From contig OZ018409.1 of NCBI GenBank assembly GCA_963969595.1, positions 16,090,975 to 16,154,974 of the forward strand: a stretch of DNA of 64,000 nt, given 5' to 3'. The notes under the pieces were generated by a model that made no database searches, had not been told where the DNA came from, and worked only from the letters and a program-made list of their open reading frames with translations. Made by a program: the position numbers and the translations under genes. The first letter of the stretch is position 1. Every line of letters begins with the position of its first letter. Positions 22,459 to 32,653 of this stretch are shown here, in pieces. The stretch is from Neckera pumila. Lineage: Eukaryota; Streptophyta; Bryopsida; Hypnales; Neckeraceae.

Positions 22459-23602
22459 ATCTGGTGAAACACAATTTGGTGTCGACTTGCCACACGTGTA
22501 GCGTTGCTCAACCAAATGATGAAGGCGGCAAACTTGGAAGCTAGCGTGGGGTACTCGTGATTAAAAAATATGTGAAGGTTATTGACCATAAACCAAATGG
22601 CCTGGTCGAACCACATCACGTCACCCTTGCATCCCTTAGCTGTGTCTGGTTTACAGGTGCATCGGAAGTATGGCCTCTGGCAGTTCCAGAGAGCAGAAGA
22701 ATACTTCTCAATGCGACCGTAATTGCTATTCAACGATTGCTTAGTAAGGATTCTTACTTCGTTGGATGAACACTTCTGGTGGTCAAATAGGCTTAGGGGG
22801 AAAGCACTAGGGATTGGTTGGCCTTCACGCAGCAGACTAGTACCGTGGATAGCGTTGGACTTCAGCGTTTCCATTTCAGCACTTGACATATTCGTCCAGG
22901 TTTTCCACATCGGAATAGAAATAGGAGCCATAAAGTTGATGTTGGAAAGACCCCAACATCTGTGCACCTTGCCCACAACCTGGGCTTCCACCGATCATGA
23001 AGGAATAAACGGGACGATAGGCCCTTTACCCGATGCCAGAAGCATCGCGATGTCCTTTTCAGTCTGAGAAGTCTGTATGGTTTCAGCGAGACCCTCGAGG
23101 ATTGCCTTCTGGGATGGCTTGACGTTGAGACCGCTCAGAAAAGGGTGGTTGGCTGTTGATGTTGCTCCAGTAACCGAAATGCTGCTCTTAGAGGCTTCAT
23201 GCGGATTAGCACTTTTTAAAGCAGCTTCAACAATAACTGCATCCTTTTCTGCTTGAACCAGTTCGTCTACCTCCCAATCCAAAATATCAGCAAGTTGCGA
23301 ATGACCAACGCGTAGTTGTGCTAATGCTTTTTCTACTGATTCTCTAATGGTGTAGTTGAGAATCAACGTCCATTGTGAGAGGTCAAGGATAGAAATGAGA
23401 AGAGGGGCGTGGTCACCTTCTTCATCACAGTCAAGAATAGCGGCTTAATCTTGTTCTTGTATGTACTGGTGGATCTCGGGCCCCTTGAGGGAAGCAAGCG
23501 TGGCTTGGACAGCCAATGATGGAGCAGGTAGAGGATCGGTGTACCCCAAAGCAACAAGGTCCTGAGCCCACTGACCGTGAGCGGTAGCTGTTGTGTTAAC
23601 CT
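22400..23602 (-). pseudogene. Unidentified degenerate protein gene on the minus strand
   Basis: One minus-strand frame stays protein-like for about 390 codons and is broken by only two in-frame stops, TAA at 23447-23445 and TGA at 22994-22992. It begins after a good splice acceptor (CTATTCTCCACAG, AG at 23604-23603). It reads in turn through GQWAQDLVALGYTDPLP, ESVEKALAQLRVGHSQL, EVDELVQAEKDAVIVEAALK and WFDQAIWFMVNNLHIFF. The 3' end runs into a (GA)n microsatellite. I do not recognise the family and name no function. It lies wholly inside the Harbinger element, so it is a candidate captured gene. Confidence 0.45.
22409..22456. repeat. (GA)n microsatellite
   Basis: About 24 perfect GA units. 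The Ser/Leu and Arg/Glu runs predicted across it are artefacts of the repeat. Confidence 0.95.
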
Positions 23603-23839
23603 GTGGAGAATAGCAATTATCAAGAAATGTGAGAAAGCATTGGAAATTCACCACTTCCAAGCGGATAGAATGCAGAGAGATACAATTTGTCAAGTCACCC
23701 CAAGACTGGGTACTTTCTATCATTTTGAGAGAAAAGCATTTTCTCAACATGTTAAATTTTTCCAATCTGTTACAAGATAAATCCAACCAATTTTTTCCGT
23801 TATTCTTCTCATCAGTCCTTACAAAGGTAAGGCTTGATT

Positions 23840-24096
23840 GGGAGGGTGGGTGGTCACTAATACTGTATTGGCATTGTAACATAACCCTAGTGCAGCGCAT
23901 AACTGTGCTTGCTATCCAATTTTTTTCAAAAAACTGCATAAGTCATAGCGTAGCAAGACCGACAATACTTGTTCGGGAAGGAGGGAAGGCATCAAGATCG
24001 ACATCGCAGTATCAAGATCGACATAGCAGTATCACCTAGATAGATCTCGTCGTATCAAGATTGACAGAACGAATATTGTTTGGGAGGGTGGGAGGG
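23840..24096 (+). repeat. Degenerate tandem repeat with G-quadruplex motifs
   Basis: Three spaced repeats of a G-rich core: GGGAGGGTGGGTGG at 23840-23853, a weaker GGGAAGGAGGGAAGG near 23975, and GGGAGGGTGGGAGGG at 24082-24096. Each is followed by a C-A-rich segment and ATCGACAT-type text. A 20-bp unit around ATCAAGATCGACAT repeats at about 23993-24028. The last copy is a perfect four-triplet G-quadruplex motif. Confidence 0.6.
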
Positions 24097-24577
24097 CACC
24101 TACATCGACATTGCAGTGCAGCAACATCTAGGTAGCATACACGTATATACATCCTGTTGAACTATGACGTAATGTTTTCATTACTTAGTAGATATGTGGT
24201 AGAATCATGCCACACTTTGTAAACGCAGCTACTCCCTCACCATGAATCAGAACAAAATACATACCAATGGAATGTATAGAGCATGCTGGCGTTACCGTAA
24301 GAATTTTATTTCTCATACTTACTGTACTTACTACAGAATCCAGATGGAATGTAACAAACAATTGAGCAAAAAAATCAAATAGATGTACGAGAGCTTGCAC
24401 ACAGAAATGTGTGATCATTTCTTGAGGAGGCACGCCTCACCTGCACCCATATCCCACAACGAACATAAAGTTAGTCACGGGACGCATGCGAGGTGTCAAC
24501 AGCGAGTCTCCAAGTTGTTATCCAGGCCAAAGAATTGGTCACACAAGCATTAAGCAAGCAGTGAATCAAAAGAAAGA

Positions 24578-24913
24578 TTGCAAATGATGACATATACACA
24601 AACTACACATCCAACTACATCTGCACCAAACTCTCTAAGCACACTCGAAACCTGTGGGGTCATATCAATATCCATGGTATCGACTGAGGAAAACTTGTAT
24701 GCCACACTCATCACGCCTCAATCCTCAGGACGCAGCAAGTACTCCGGAGCTCCACGGTGCAAGTGGTACTCAGATGCTAGACTTCAGTGCTCAGTGGTGC
24801 TTGCCAGAGAAGCTGCAAAGTACAGCATTGTGGAGCTGGCAGGCGATAGGGACCTGCTGAATCAGCTTCGAGAAGCTGGACAGTCATGGTTTCAAGAAAC
24901 CATACACGGGTAG
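24578..24913 (+). other. Unrecognised coding-like segment ending at 24913
   Basis: Open frame of 111 codons with ordinary, protein-like composition in its second half (ARLQCSVVLAREAAKYSIVE then DRDLLNQLREAG). It ends in TAG. It could be the last exon of the gene region captured in the Harbinger element. No family recognised. Confidence 0.25.
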
Positions 24914-25121
24914 GATTGAGGTCCAGGTAGCCACTAAAATTTTTTGAACCAGACCTGAGTAGATGGTAAGTGGACTTATACGGGCAAGTGTTTGGGGTAT
25001 AGAGATACCCTGATATTGCCGATACTAGTATATAGCATATTAGTTTTTAATTGTGTCAATAGGGTCAATTACTTCGTGTGGCTTACTCCGTATATATTCT
25101 AAAGTATCACTTTATTTAGTC

Positions 25122-25132
25122 GGAGAGAGAGA

Positions 25133-25188
<56 letters not shown>
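25122..25188. repeat. (GA)n microsatellite
   Basis: About 33 GA units with one interruption, followed by GAAGAAGAAG. It lies close to the right end of the Harbinger element. Confidence 0.95.
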
Positions 25189-25190
<2 letters not shown>

Positions 25191-25300
25191 GAAGAAGCCG
25201 CATCTTGCTTTTTGTCTTGCGAAAAACAGTCCGCTAAGATCTAGTGGCTGAGATCTTGTCAGTTTTTGATTTTTTTGATTTATTTTTTTTTTGAAATTCG

Positions 25301-25363
25301 ACGGACTCTCAAGGAGAGTTTGGGTCCTGCAAAATGTAGGACCCAAACTCTCCTCGAGTCCGT
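25301..25363. repeat. Long hairpin in the Harbinger right end
   Basis: Near-perfect inverted repeat. The left arm (25301-25328) and right arm (25338-25363) are almost fully complementary around a 9-base loop, with only a TCAA/TC mismatch patch in the stem. The GGACTCTC motif of the arms recurs near 25482, close to the terminal repeat. By sequence it would fold into a stem of more than 24 pairs. Confidence 0.85.
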
Positions 25364-25933
25364 TGGAATTTTTTGCCATGTAGGCAGTTTTGAAAGCAAC
25401 GGACTTTAGATTGTGGCGGATAGTGTGAAGGCTCGAGAGGCCAAACTTCAGGGTTTCTGAAATCTGATTGGTGGAAACCAACGGACTCTCGACCGACGGC
25501 CGTAGTGTGAAGTGGCCCTAAATTACCCACGCCGAATGTTACCTATGGCGTCAATGCACATAACATTATTCACCAACATTGGGGGTTCCCTTTTGCTCCC
25601 CGCAGAAGCAATTACTTGTACCACCAACCTAAGAAACCAATCCTCAGTCGCCAAGCTCTTCTGACAATTGCATCACTATACCTACCAATTGAGCAAACCA
25701 ATCTGGAATCACCAAACTCTGAGTCACCAGCCAATGGTTTCCTTTTATATTATAACTAAAGTCTTGGGCAAGCATATTGGGGGGAATTATCTCTATTGTC
25801 AGAGGGAAGGCATCAGACCACTTAACAATGTTATGCATTGATCACTACGATTTTGGTTTCACATAACTGTCTCCGGACTGCACATCTCCACGAGCCTGCA
25901 AAAAAAAAATTTAAAAGTCACAACAAGCTATTA

Positions 25934-25987
25934 TTAACTTACTGCCAAAGTACTAGGCACTTTGAAACATGGTCCTTTAGGGGTTAA
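25934..25987. repeat. Solo end of a TTAA-type MITE
   Basis: Ends ATGGTCCTTTAGGGG-TTAA (TTAA at 25984-25987), then continues as GCAATTCGAC. The paralogous text at 4218-4230 reads TTAA-GCAATTCGAC without the MITE end. No convincing left terminus remains, so this is a truncated insertion. Confidence 0.55.
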
Positions 25988-26330
25988 GCAATTCGACAGT
26001 GTTGCAGCGTGGAGAAGTTGATTGCAGAATTTTTTGAAGCTGCAGAAATAGGATTCCAGAAGGTTGCAAATTTTCCAAAATTTTCTTTGCAAAATGTAAT
26101 TATTACAAATTTTTTGGCTGAAGATTCCTTCTGTCCCACACTGGTCGTATAGGCTGTCATGTTTCCGATCAAAGAGGAGTAGCAAAATTGTTCAGCGTTG
26201 TAACCAATCACGATGCACCATGGCTATATCAGATGTGATCATTTTTTCTTCCCTCCCTGCACGGAAAGTGAACACCCTACTTGCACGCAAATGGAAGGGT
26301 GAACGGAAATGGGACCTCCGACCTTAAATA
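25983..26330. repeat. Third copy of the 4.2-4.56 kb segment
   Basis: Matches 4213-4560 closely in the same orientation, including the TTTTTTCTTCCCTCCCTGCA motif. It ends where both copies read GGGACCTCCGACCTTA. Non-coding. Confidence 0.75.
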
Positions 26331-26407
26331 GCTGCAGTAGGCGTCCGTCACATGCAGTGAAGTAGCTAAGTAAACAGGATTTCTGTGCCGCATGCATGCA
26401 CAGCAGC

Positions 26408-26473
26408 ATGGCCGAAGCTTTGAATCCTTTCCTTGGTGGCATTGGACCAGACAACCGATATGCAAGCTTTGAG
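26408..26473 (+). other. Possible isolated first exon
   Basis: ATG at 26408 opens a 22-codon stretch (MAEALNPFLGGIGPDNRYAS and two more residues) that ends in phase 0 at a consensus donor, GAG-GTAAGT. No second exon is recognisable before the LINE at 26.67 kb. It could be the 5' exon of a gene broken by that insertion, or chance. Confidence 0.2.
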
Positions 26474-26670
26474 GTAAGTTATCATGCGTTTGGAGAGACA
26501 ATTGGTCCAATGAGGACTGAGTCTGGCTTCACTACGAGCTAGTTTGCCTTGATTCCTAGCTAAACACTGAATATTTAAAACTAGCTATGACGTGAAATTA
26601 AACGTAAAAGCAGCTTCTTGCCATCTTCTAATCAGAGCCCCATAGAGTTTCGATCAAAAAAACTTTTGCA

Positions 26671-27363
26671 TAGTCGCATATGAGACTGTGCTTCATTGTT
26701 TCTGGGAATGCACTTTGGCACAATGTGCTTGGCAATGGGACATCCATATCATGAGTGCCCTCATTCATGCACAAGAAGGCCAAGGGACCATGGTGACCAC
26801 TCACGTGGAAGCAGGGCATCTTTTCTGATCATATTCCTAGGAAGTTTGCCGCCGTCAGTAGCATATGGTCCATCCTTTGCACAGTAATCCTTTGGACCTT
26901 ATGGATTGAGCATAATGATGCAATCTTCAATGATATTCGTTGGCACTCGGCTAAACTTCAACAACGCATTTGGTTAGAGCTGATTGATTATGGTAGAGTT
27001 GAATGGGAGGCGGCTTGCAACTTGAGTTGCAAACTTCCAGAGAAGGGTGTTGCCGCTAAACTGAGGTTTGAGGTTAGATGGGCATGTAACGAGATGTTCA
27101 CCACAATGGTGGATGGTTTGCCGAGATGGGCCCTTTTGGGGGCTTGGGCTGGCTTTGTCTTCCAACCTCCGAGACGCTCCGCGCCTTGGCGGGGTGGAAA
27201 CTGCCCCGCCTCTGATGCTTTGTTGTATTTTATTGTCATTGTCATCTTAGTCGTGTCTCTTGCTTGCCCCTCCCAGGCCGCATGCGGCTAGGTTCTTGTT
27301 CTTATTTTTTTCTTGCAGTAAAGGTTCCCTTTATTTGTGTCAAAAAAAAAAAAAAAAAAAAAA
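26671..27363 (+). mobile_element. 5'-truncated LINE (non-LTR retrotransposon)
   Basis: Carries the 3' part of a plant L1-type ORF2. The zinc-binding reverse-transcriptase C-terminus reads TVLHCFWECTLAQCAWQW, then TLWIEHNDAIFNDIRWHSAK and IWLELIDYGRVEWEAA. One frameshift lies between about 26826 and 26845. A 22-base poly-A tail occupies 27342-27363. A target duplication of about 16 bp (AAAAAAACTTTTGCAT) is present at 26656-26671 and again across the tail end to 27372. The enzymatic endonuclease and core RT domains are absent: this is a dead-on-arrival copy. Confidence 0.85.
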
Positions 27364-27537
27364 CTTTTGCATTTGAGAGCCTCATGAGAGTCTGTGCGAT
27401 TTGTCACGTCTGCGGCGGGAAGCTTTCACAGTCGGCCGCGTCTTGTCGATTTGCAGGAGCGGAGTGTTCGTTGCCAGCGTTTCGAGTTTGAAAAGAGGAC
27501 TCCGTTTGCTTTTCGGAGGTTGGCGTGAAATAACCCA

Positions 27538-28653
27538 TCATACTACTGAAATCATAACTCCCTCTGTAATATCACACATGCTACCATTAATAATAGGGGC
27601 TCATGCTTGCTATGCTACGCATTCATTGTATCATATATTAGTAAAATTTTGATATATTTGAATAGAATGCATGATAATGATTTCAATAAATCTTTGAAAT
27701 AACTAATTTTAATATTTCGTAAAAATATTTTCAATCATGCATACATAAAAATAATATTTTCACACAATGTTATATTACAGTAATAGAGTAGTAGTTTGCA
27801 ATCACCTTTGTAATATTACTTTTACAGCATTTATAATTTCAAAATGCTACTAGTGTAGCCCTGTGATGTTGCCACAGCCAAAGCCAAAGTAATTTTCTAA
27901 TTATTAAAGCTGTAATAAAAACTTTGAAATTCAATAACTTTTGCACCGTATGCCCAAACGCCACAAAATAAAGCCCGTCCATCCTTCCTTGCCGAGAGCT
28001 TTTCAATGGTACCAAGAACCCAACCAAAATCTAATTAAAAGTAATTTTCTAATTTTTTGATCCATAAATACTTCAAATTTCAATAACTTCCTCATTGTGG
28101 GTCCTAACACTACAAAACAGAGCCCATGCACCCCTCCTTGCCGAGAACTTTCCGATGGTACCAAGCACGCAACCGGGGGATGCACGGTCCGGGAGATCTC
28201 AATGTAACAAAACAAACAAACAAACAGCCAAACTTAAGGTACGGATTGTTACTACCAAACGATTTGAGAAATTTAGTCAATTGAAGCGATTTTGGATTTC
28301 GCAACAATTAAATTATTCATGAAGTTTTTGAAATTTACAAGTTTTTCTTTTCAATTCACCAAGTTTTTGGGTTGCCATTGTTTGTTACAATTGAGCCAAA
28401 TTTTGAATCCATTACAATAAATGTGTATCTTTTACAGTATTCACCATTGCATATATTTCATTCATCATTCAATAAGTGAAGTTTCTATTGTACATTTCAA
28501 TAGATGCTTATTTATAAACAAAATTATACAAAGATTTTAGTAATTTTTATTTGAAGGTTTACTAGAATTTTTGTTCTGCATTTTATCTAATACATAAAAT
28601 CTCTAATAAAACTCTAATGATGAATGCCTAGCATAGCAAGCGCCAACCGCTAG
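27538..28653 (+). mobile_element. Helitron (non-autonomous), first of a tandem pair
   Basis: Starts TCATACTACTGAAATC after an A and ends AGCGCCAACCGCTAG, with a short AGCG..CGCT hairpin just before the CTAG terminus. These are the hallmarks of Helitrons (5' TC, 3' hairpin plus CTRR, insertion between A and T). An internal direct duplication of about 180 bp is visible around CTTGCCGAGAGCTTTTC (27990) and CTTGCCGAGAACTTTCC (28137). No RepHel protein is present. Confidence 0.8.
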
Positions 28654-29203
28654 TCATACTACTAAAATCACAACGACCTCTATAATATCACAATTCAATT
28701 TTGAATAATATTATAGAAATTCAATTGCTTTTGTAATAGCCATAGGATACTTTCTACTATATATTATGTATTCTTTTTGTAAAATTTTTGAAAATCAAAT
28801 GGATACTTCTAAAAAAATTTCAAAGAAACTTTTCAAACAACAAAACTATAGATAAATTCCATGTCTTTTTAAAATTTGATATTAAAGAATAAAGAAGCAC
28901 TAATCACTAGCGTTGCTCTACATATTCAAATGTGAAGATTCTACTTACATTGTTCACTTGATTAATTTGTTCTTATTGCAATGTTTTCATCTTTGCAAAG
29001 GTTATTTTGTAAAAATTATGACATAAAGATTTTCTTTAATTACTTTATATTACACTATATAAATATTTTCAAAGAACATTGTATGAGGATGTCAATATTT
29101 TCATTTAAAGATTATACATACTTTATTTATCTACATTCTATCACATGAAAAATTGATGAAAGTAATATATTCAATGCGTAGCAAAGCAAGCGCCAATCGC
29201 TAG
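28654..29203 (+). mobile_element. Helitron (non-autonomous), second of a tandem pair
   Basis: Begins TCATACTACTAAAATC at the base immediately after the CTAG end of the previous copy. It ends AGCGCCAATCGCTAG, followed by T. At 550 bp it is shorter than its neighbour but shares both ends. Non-coding. Confidence 0.8.
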
Positions 29204-29415
29204 TATGTGCTAAAAAGATAGTAATTTTTGAAGTTTATAAGAAACTAGAAAAGATTCATTAGGCTCCTAAAAGGTTTCATCAACTACATGCAGAGTTTCA
29301 TTGAGGAGTTGTGGGGATGTTGTTAGGGTTTAAAAGAACAATAAATGGATTATAAAATGTATAGATGAAAAGGTGACAAAAATTGTGATAGATATAATTG
29401 TGACATGGTTTGTAT

Positions 29416-30051
29416 TTGACCCATAAATGCCCAAGGCACCACATTTTGGTATCGACAAAACTTTGAAGTAAAATAAGACCTAATTAAATTTCTATTTTTA
29501 GTATTTTATATTTTTAACAAATTCTTCTTGAAGTCTAGTTTTAGCATCAAAAATACGAATTTGAAAATGAATGATTATGATTCTTTTTGTTTGAGATTTT
29601 GTACAAGGATATCCATTGCAATCTTGACTTTCCGTGGTGTTGAGGCTATTGGAAATGAGCCTCAAATACACTAGATCTTGGAGAAAAAACCACACTAGAA
29701 ATTCATTTAAAAAAATTGTAGAGTAGATTTTGAGAAGCCATAAATTAATTGGGATTATGCATGGGAGACCCTTCAATCTCATATTTTTTTGGTGACCAAT
29801 TTTTTAGATTTGACATGCAAAAAAAGAGAAAGATTTTCATAATTTTAACACCCTTTTGATCAAACATTATAATCTTTCAGTTCTTAAATGATATTGTTGT
29901 ATTTTCCTATATGATCTCTAGCATGTCTACTTTGGATTTGTACAATTACAATACAAAGAAAATAATTCAATTTATCAAAATGTTGGCTTTTTGTTCAATT
30001 TAGAGCAAATTCCAAGAAGCTCAAAACAGACCTTGGGCATTTAGAGGTTAA
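29416..30051. mobile_element. TTAA-flanked MITE, family beta
   Basis: A 636-bp element between TTGA (29416-29419, presumed mutated TTAA) and TTAA (30048-30051). Its inner ends are CCCATAAATGCCCAAGG and CCTTGGGCATTTAGAGG. It is an inverted relative of 10683-11344. The frame at 29498-29782 is inside it and is not a gene. Confidence 0.7.
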
Positions 30052-30605
30052 TACAAATAGAAAAGTCCCTCTCTTTTGCAATGCAATAGCTTGAAAAAGT
30101 TTTCTTCAATCTACATTATAGAATATGATTAATTAGAATTAGTCTACTAGGACTCATCGAAAAGTTGCGGACATGTCATTAGATTTTAGTAAGAATTAAA
30201 CAAATGAATAATGGTATGGATGAAAACATGACAAAATCATGATGAATAAAAACTGTAATACTCTATAATATAGTAGATAGTTGTAATCTCTAGACTAACA
30301 TATCTATACTATTGATTTATGTAAAGCATTTTTTCTTATTTCTATTGATATATTACTAACATTAATTTTTCTTTAATCTTAATCAATAAATCTTAATTGG
30401 ATAAAGTGTATTATTTACAACATTGGTCATCTATCCATTAGATAGTTGAACATTTAATATTTAAAGATTTGTTCATCTTAAGTCGCAGAGTGATGGGACT
30501 TCATCTTCAAATGTTCAAAGCATCACAAAGTAGCACTTGAATAATTTTAAGTTAACAATATTAGATGGATGGCCAATTTCATTAAAATAGCGATATTTTG
30601 TTACT
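30052..30605. other. No recognised gene (30.0-30.6 kb)
   Basis: AT-rich intergenic or old repeat sequence. I see no reading frame or terminal repeat to report. Confidence 0.5.
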
Positions 30606-30971
30606 CATTAGAGAAAATTTCAGCCCATAGGAGGACCGTTCCAAGTTGACATGCCATGCTTTTTCATGCATGGCCTGTCAACTTGGAAAAGTACCCTTGG
30701 TGAGTAGTCAGAGTGTATGACTGCTCGTTGGAGCAATTAGATTTCACAGGATTTTTTTAAAATTCTTTTCTTAAGATTAAAATAAAATAAAATAATAATT
30801 ATTATTATTATTTTTTTACTCGCAAATTTCGGTTTTTGCGCCAATGTCATAGTAGAAATTGTTGCGCGGAATTAGGAAAATAACTATTTTTTCAACCCCT
30901 TAAAACTAAATTTCAGGGTTCTAAAGGGATTCGTGGAGTAGCCTTTTGGGAGGCTGGATTTTTCTCTAATG
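30606..30971. mobile_element. MITE, CATTAGAGAAAATT family
   Basis: A 366-bp element with ends CATTAGAGAAAATTTCAG and TTTTTCTCTAATG, collinear with 15013-15448. An inverted partial copy follows at 31083. Target duplication not readable. Confidence 0.7.
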
Positions 30972-31082
30972 TTTGGCACTTGTCATAGTTCAAATCATGC
31001 AATCTGAACTGTTAAACCTGTACCTGAAATCTATATTTGTTCTAGAATTTTGAAATCCATAAAAATCCTAGATATATGAAAT

Positions 31083-31300
31083 CATTAGAGAAAATTTCAG
31101 GCCTCCGAAGGGCTGCTCCTCAGCCCTTGGAAATAGCCTGAAATTTGGTTTTTTGAGGTTGAAAAATTCATTTCCCCCCTATTTCCATGCAGCTAAAATT
31201 GCAATGACAATGGTGTAGGAACCCAGTTTTACGAGTTAAAAATTTATTACAAAAAAAAAACAAAAAAAACCCTGCAAAGTCTGACTATTTTTGGCGGGAC
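31083..31300. repeat. Partial inverted copy of the CATTAGAGAAAATT MITE
   Basis: Starts CATTAGAGAAAATTTCAGGC and matches the reverse complement of the right half of 30606-30971 until about 31300, where homology ends without a second terminus. Confidence 0.55.
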
Positions 31301-31689
31301 CATATGCGGGACTATGTGGTTTGAAAATGGCACATAGAATATCGCCATTTTAATGAAATTCACCATATGAATGATTATGATTCTCAATTCATTTTCTTCT
31401 TAATGATTTTGAGTTTTTTTTATGTTAGAATTTTAATACATTTATTACATTTGTATAAGACTATAAGCAACTACAATTGGATTCTAAAATATTAATTTGA
31501 AACCCTATAGTTGGGTGTCTAAGCATTATTCAATTGACCTTTTAAAAAAATGAACAAGCATTTCCTAATAAAAAGTTCTTAGTATTCCAAATTTCAACCA
31601 AAATTGACAAAATTTGCAAAAGTTAGGATTTGAAAGTTTCTAGACAACAACCATAATTTTAATCTTGGCTAAAATTCGAAACCTGTAAA

Positions 31690-32650
31690 ATTTAAAGCAA
31701 AGTTTTAACCTTTGAGATTGAACAAGCTTATGCTATAGAGTATTGAATTTTCTTTCTAGATTGGTAAGACACTTTGTATTTGAACCTTTTTAGCAAAAAT
31801 TATAGGTAGATGAAGTTTCAACTCCAATTCACCTCAAAAAAATTCATCCACTTATTTCTACTAATTAGTGTATCCGTGATGGGTTGGAATGGTGATTAGA
31901 GTTTGAAATTCTCTTTTTACTTTAATTGGATGAATTTTGTCTCTTTTCATCCAAAGGTAGTCTTTTGATGTCCAAACTTCATCTTTCTCTATCTTTATTT
32001 TTTTTATCTACTTTCAAAGTATGAGATAAGTCTAAAAAACTCTAAAGATTTTTTTGGTAATTTAAATTTAAAATTTAAAATTTTGTGAATTTAATGGATG
32101 TGATTTGGATATCTACCTTAATGATTTAAGATTTGCATTCTTGATTTGAAGTTGCTACTTTCAAATTTTTAGGTATTCTATACTATGGAGTACTAAGTCA
32201 CCTTTCTAGAATGGTAAGGCAATTTGTATTTGAACCTTCCTAGCAAAAGTTGTAGGCAGATATAGTTTCAACTTTAATTTATTCTAAAAAATTTCATTGA
32301 TCAATTTCTACTAGCTTGTGAGTCCAAATTGACTTTTCTTTTTTGATTTTAGTTTTAAATCATACCTAAATTTTCAGGTTCTTTTTTTACTCTAAATGGA
32401 TGAAGTTTGGCACTTTCATCTAAAATTAGCCCTTTTGATGACCAAACTTCTTCCTGCTTTATCTTCTTCATTTTTTTTAATCTATTGGGGTAGTTCTGAG
32501 AACCCCAATGGTAATTTGAATTCAGATTTTAATAAACTTCAAATTTAATAAACTTGAAGGATTTGACTTGAATACCTAACTAATGGCCTCTATTATGAAT
32601 TTCTAGCTCTAAGTTGCTGCTTTCAAATTTTTAGATACTCTATGTTATAG
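31690..32650. repeat. Tandem duplication, period about 455 bp
   Basis: Two diverged copies of a non-coding unit. CTATAGAGTATTGAATTTTC near 31733 corresponds to CTATGGAGTACTAAGTCACC near 32183. TCCAAACTTCATCTTTCTC near 31970 corresponds to ACCAAACTTCTTCCTGCTT near 32440. A third start appears at about 32641, just before the next element. Confidence 0.6.
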
Positions 32651-32653
32651 AAT

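Larger units (their letters stand above)
17466..25518 (+). mobile_element. PIF/Harbinger transposon, full length, with extra internal sequence
   Basis: An 8053-bp element with inverted ends GGGCCTCTTCACACTATGGC (left) and GGGCCACTTCACACTACGGC (right, reverse complement). It is flanked by the 3-bp duplication TAA (17463-17465 and 25519-25521). It carries the two genes typical of plant PIF/Harbinger elements: a DDE transposase (17780-19243, plus) and a Myb/SANT-like protein (about 19250-20475, minus). Copies of the TIR core recur inside the left end at about 17578-17599 and 17658-17680. The interval from about 20.7 to 25.2 kb is unusual cargo, probably a captured or later-inserted gene region. 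A deletion derivative lies at 42792-43290. Confidence 0.85.

Noticed and set aside
22409..25188. Ser/Leu-rich and Arg/Glu-rich proteins across the GA runs
   Set aside because: These are translations of (GA)n microsatellites.
31690..32650. Two-copy tandem repeat as a satellite or CRISPR-like array
   Set aside because: Only about two diverged units of 455 bp; it is a simple local duplication.
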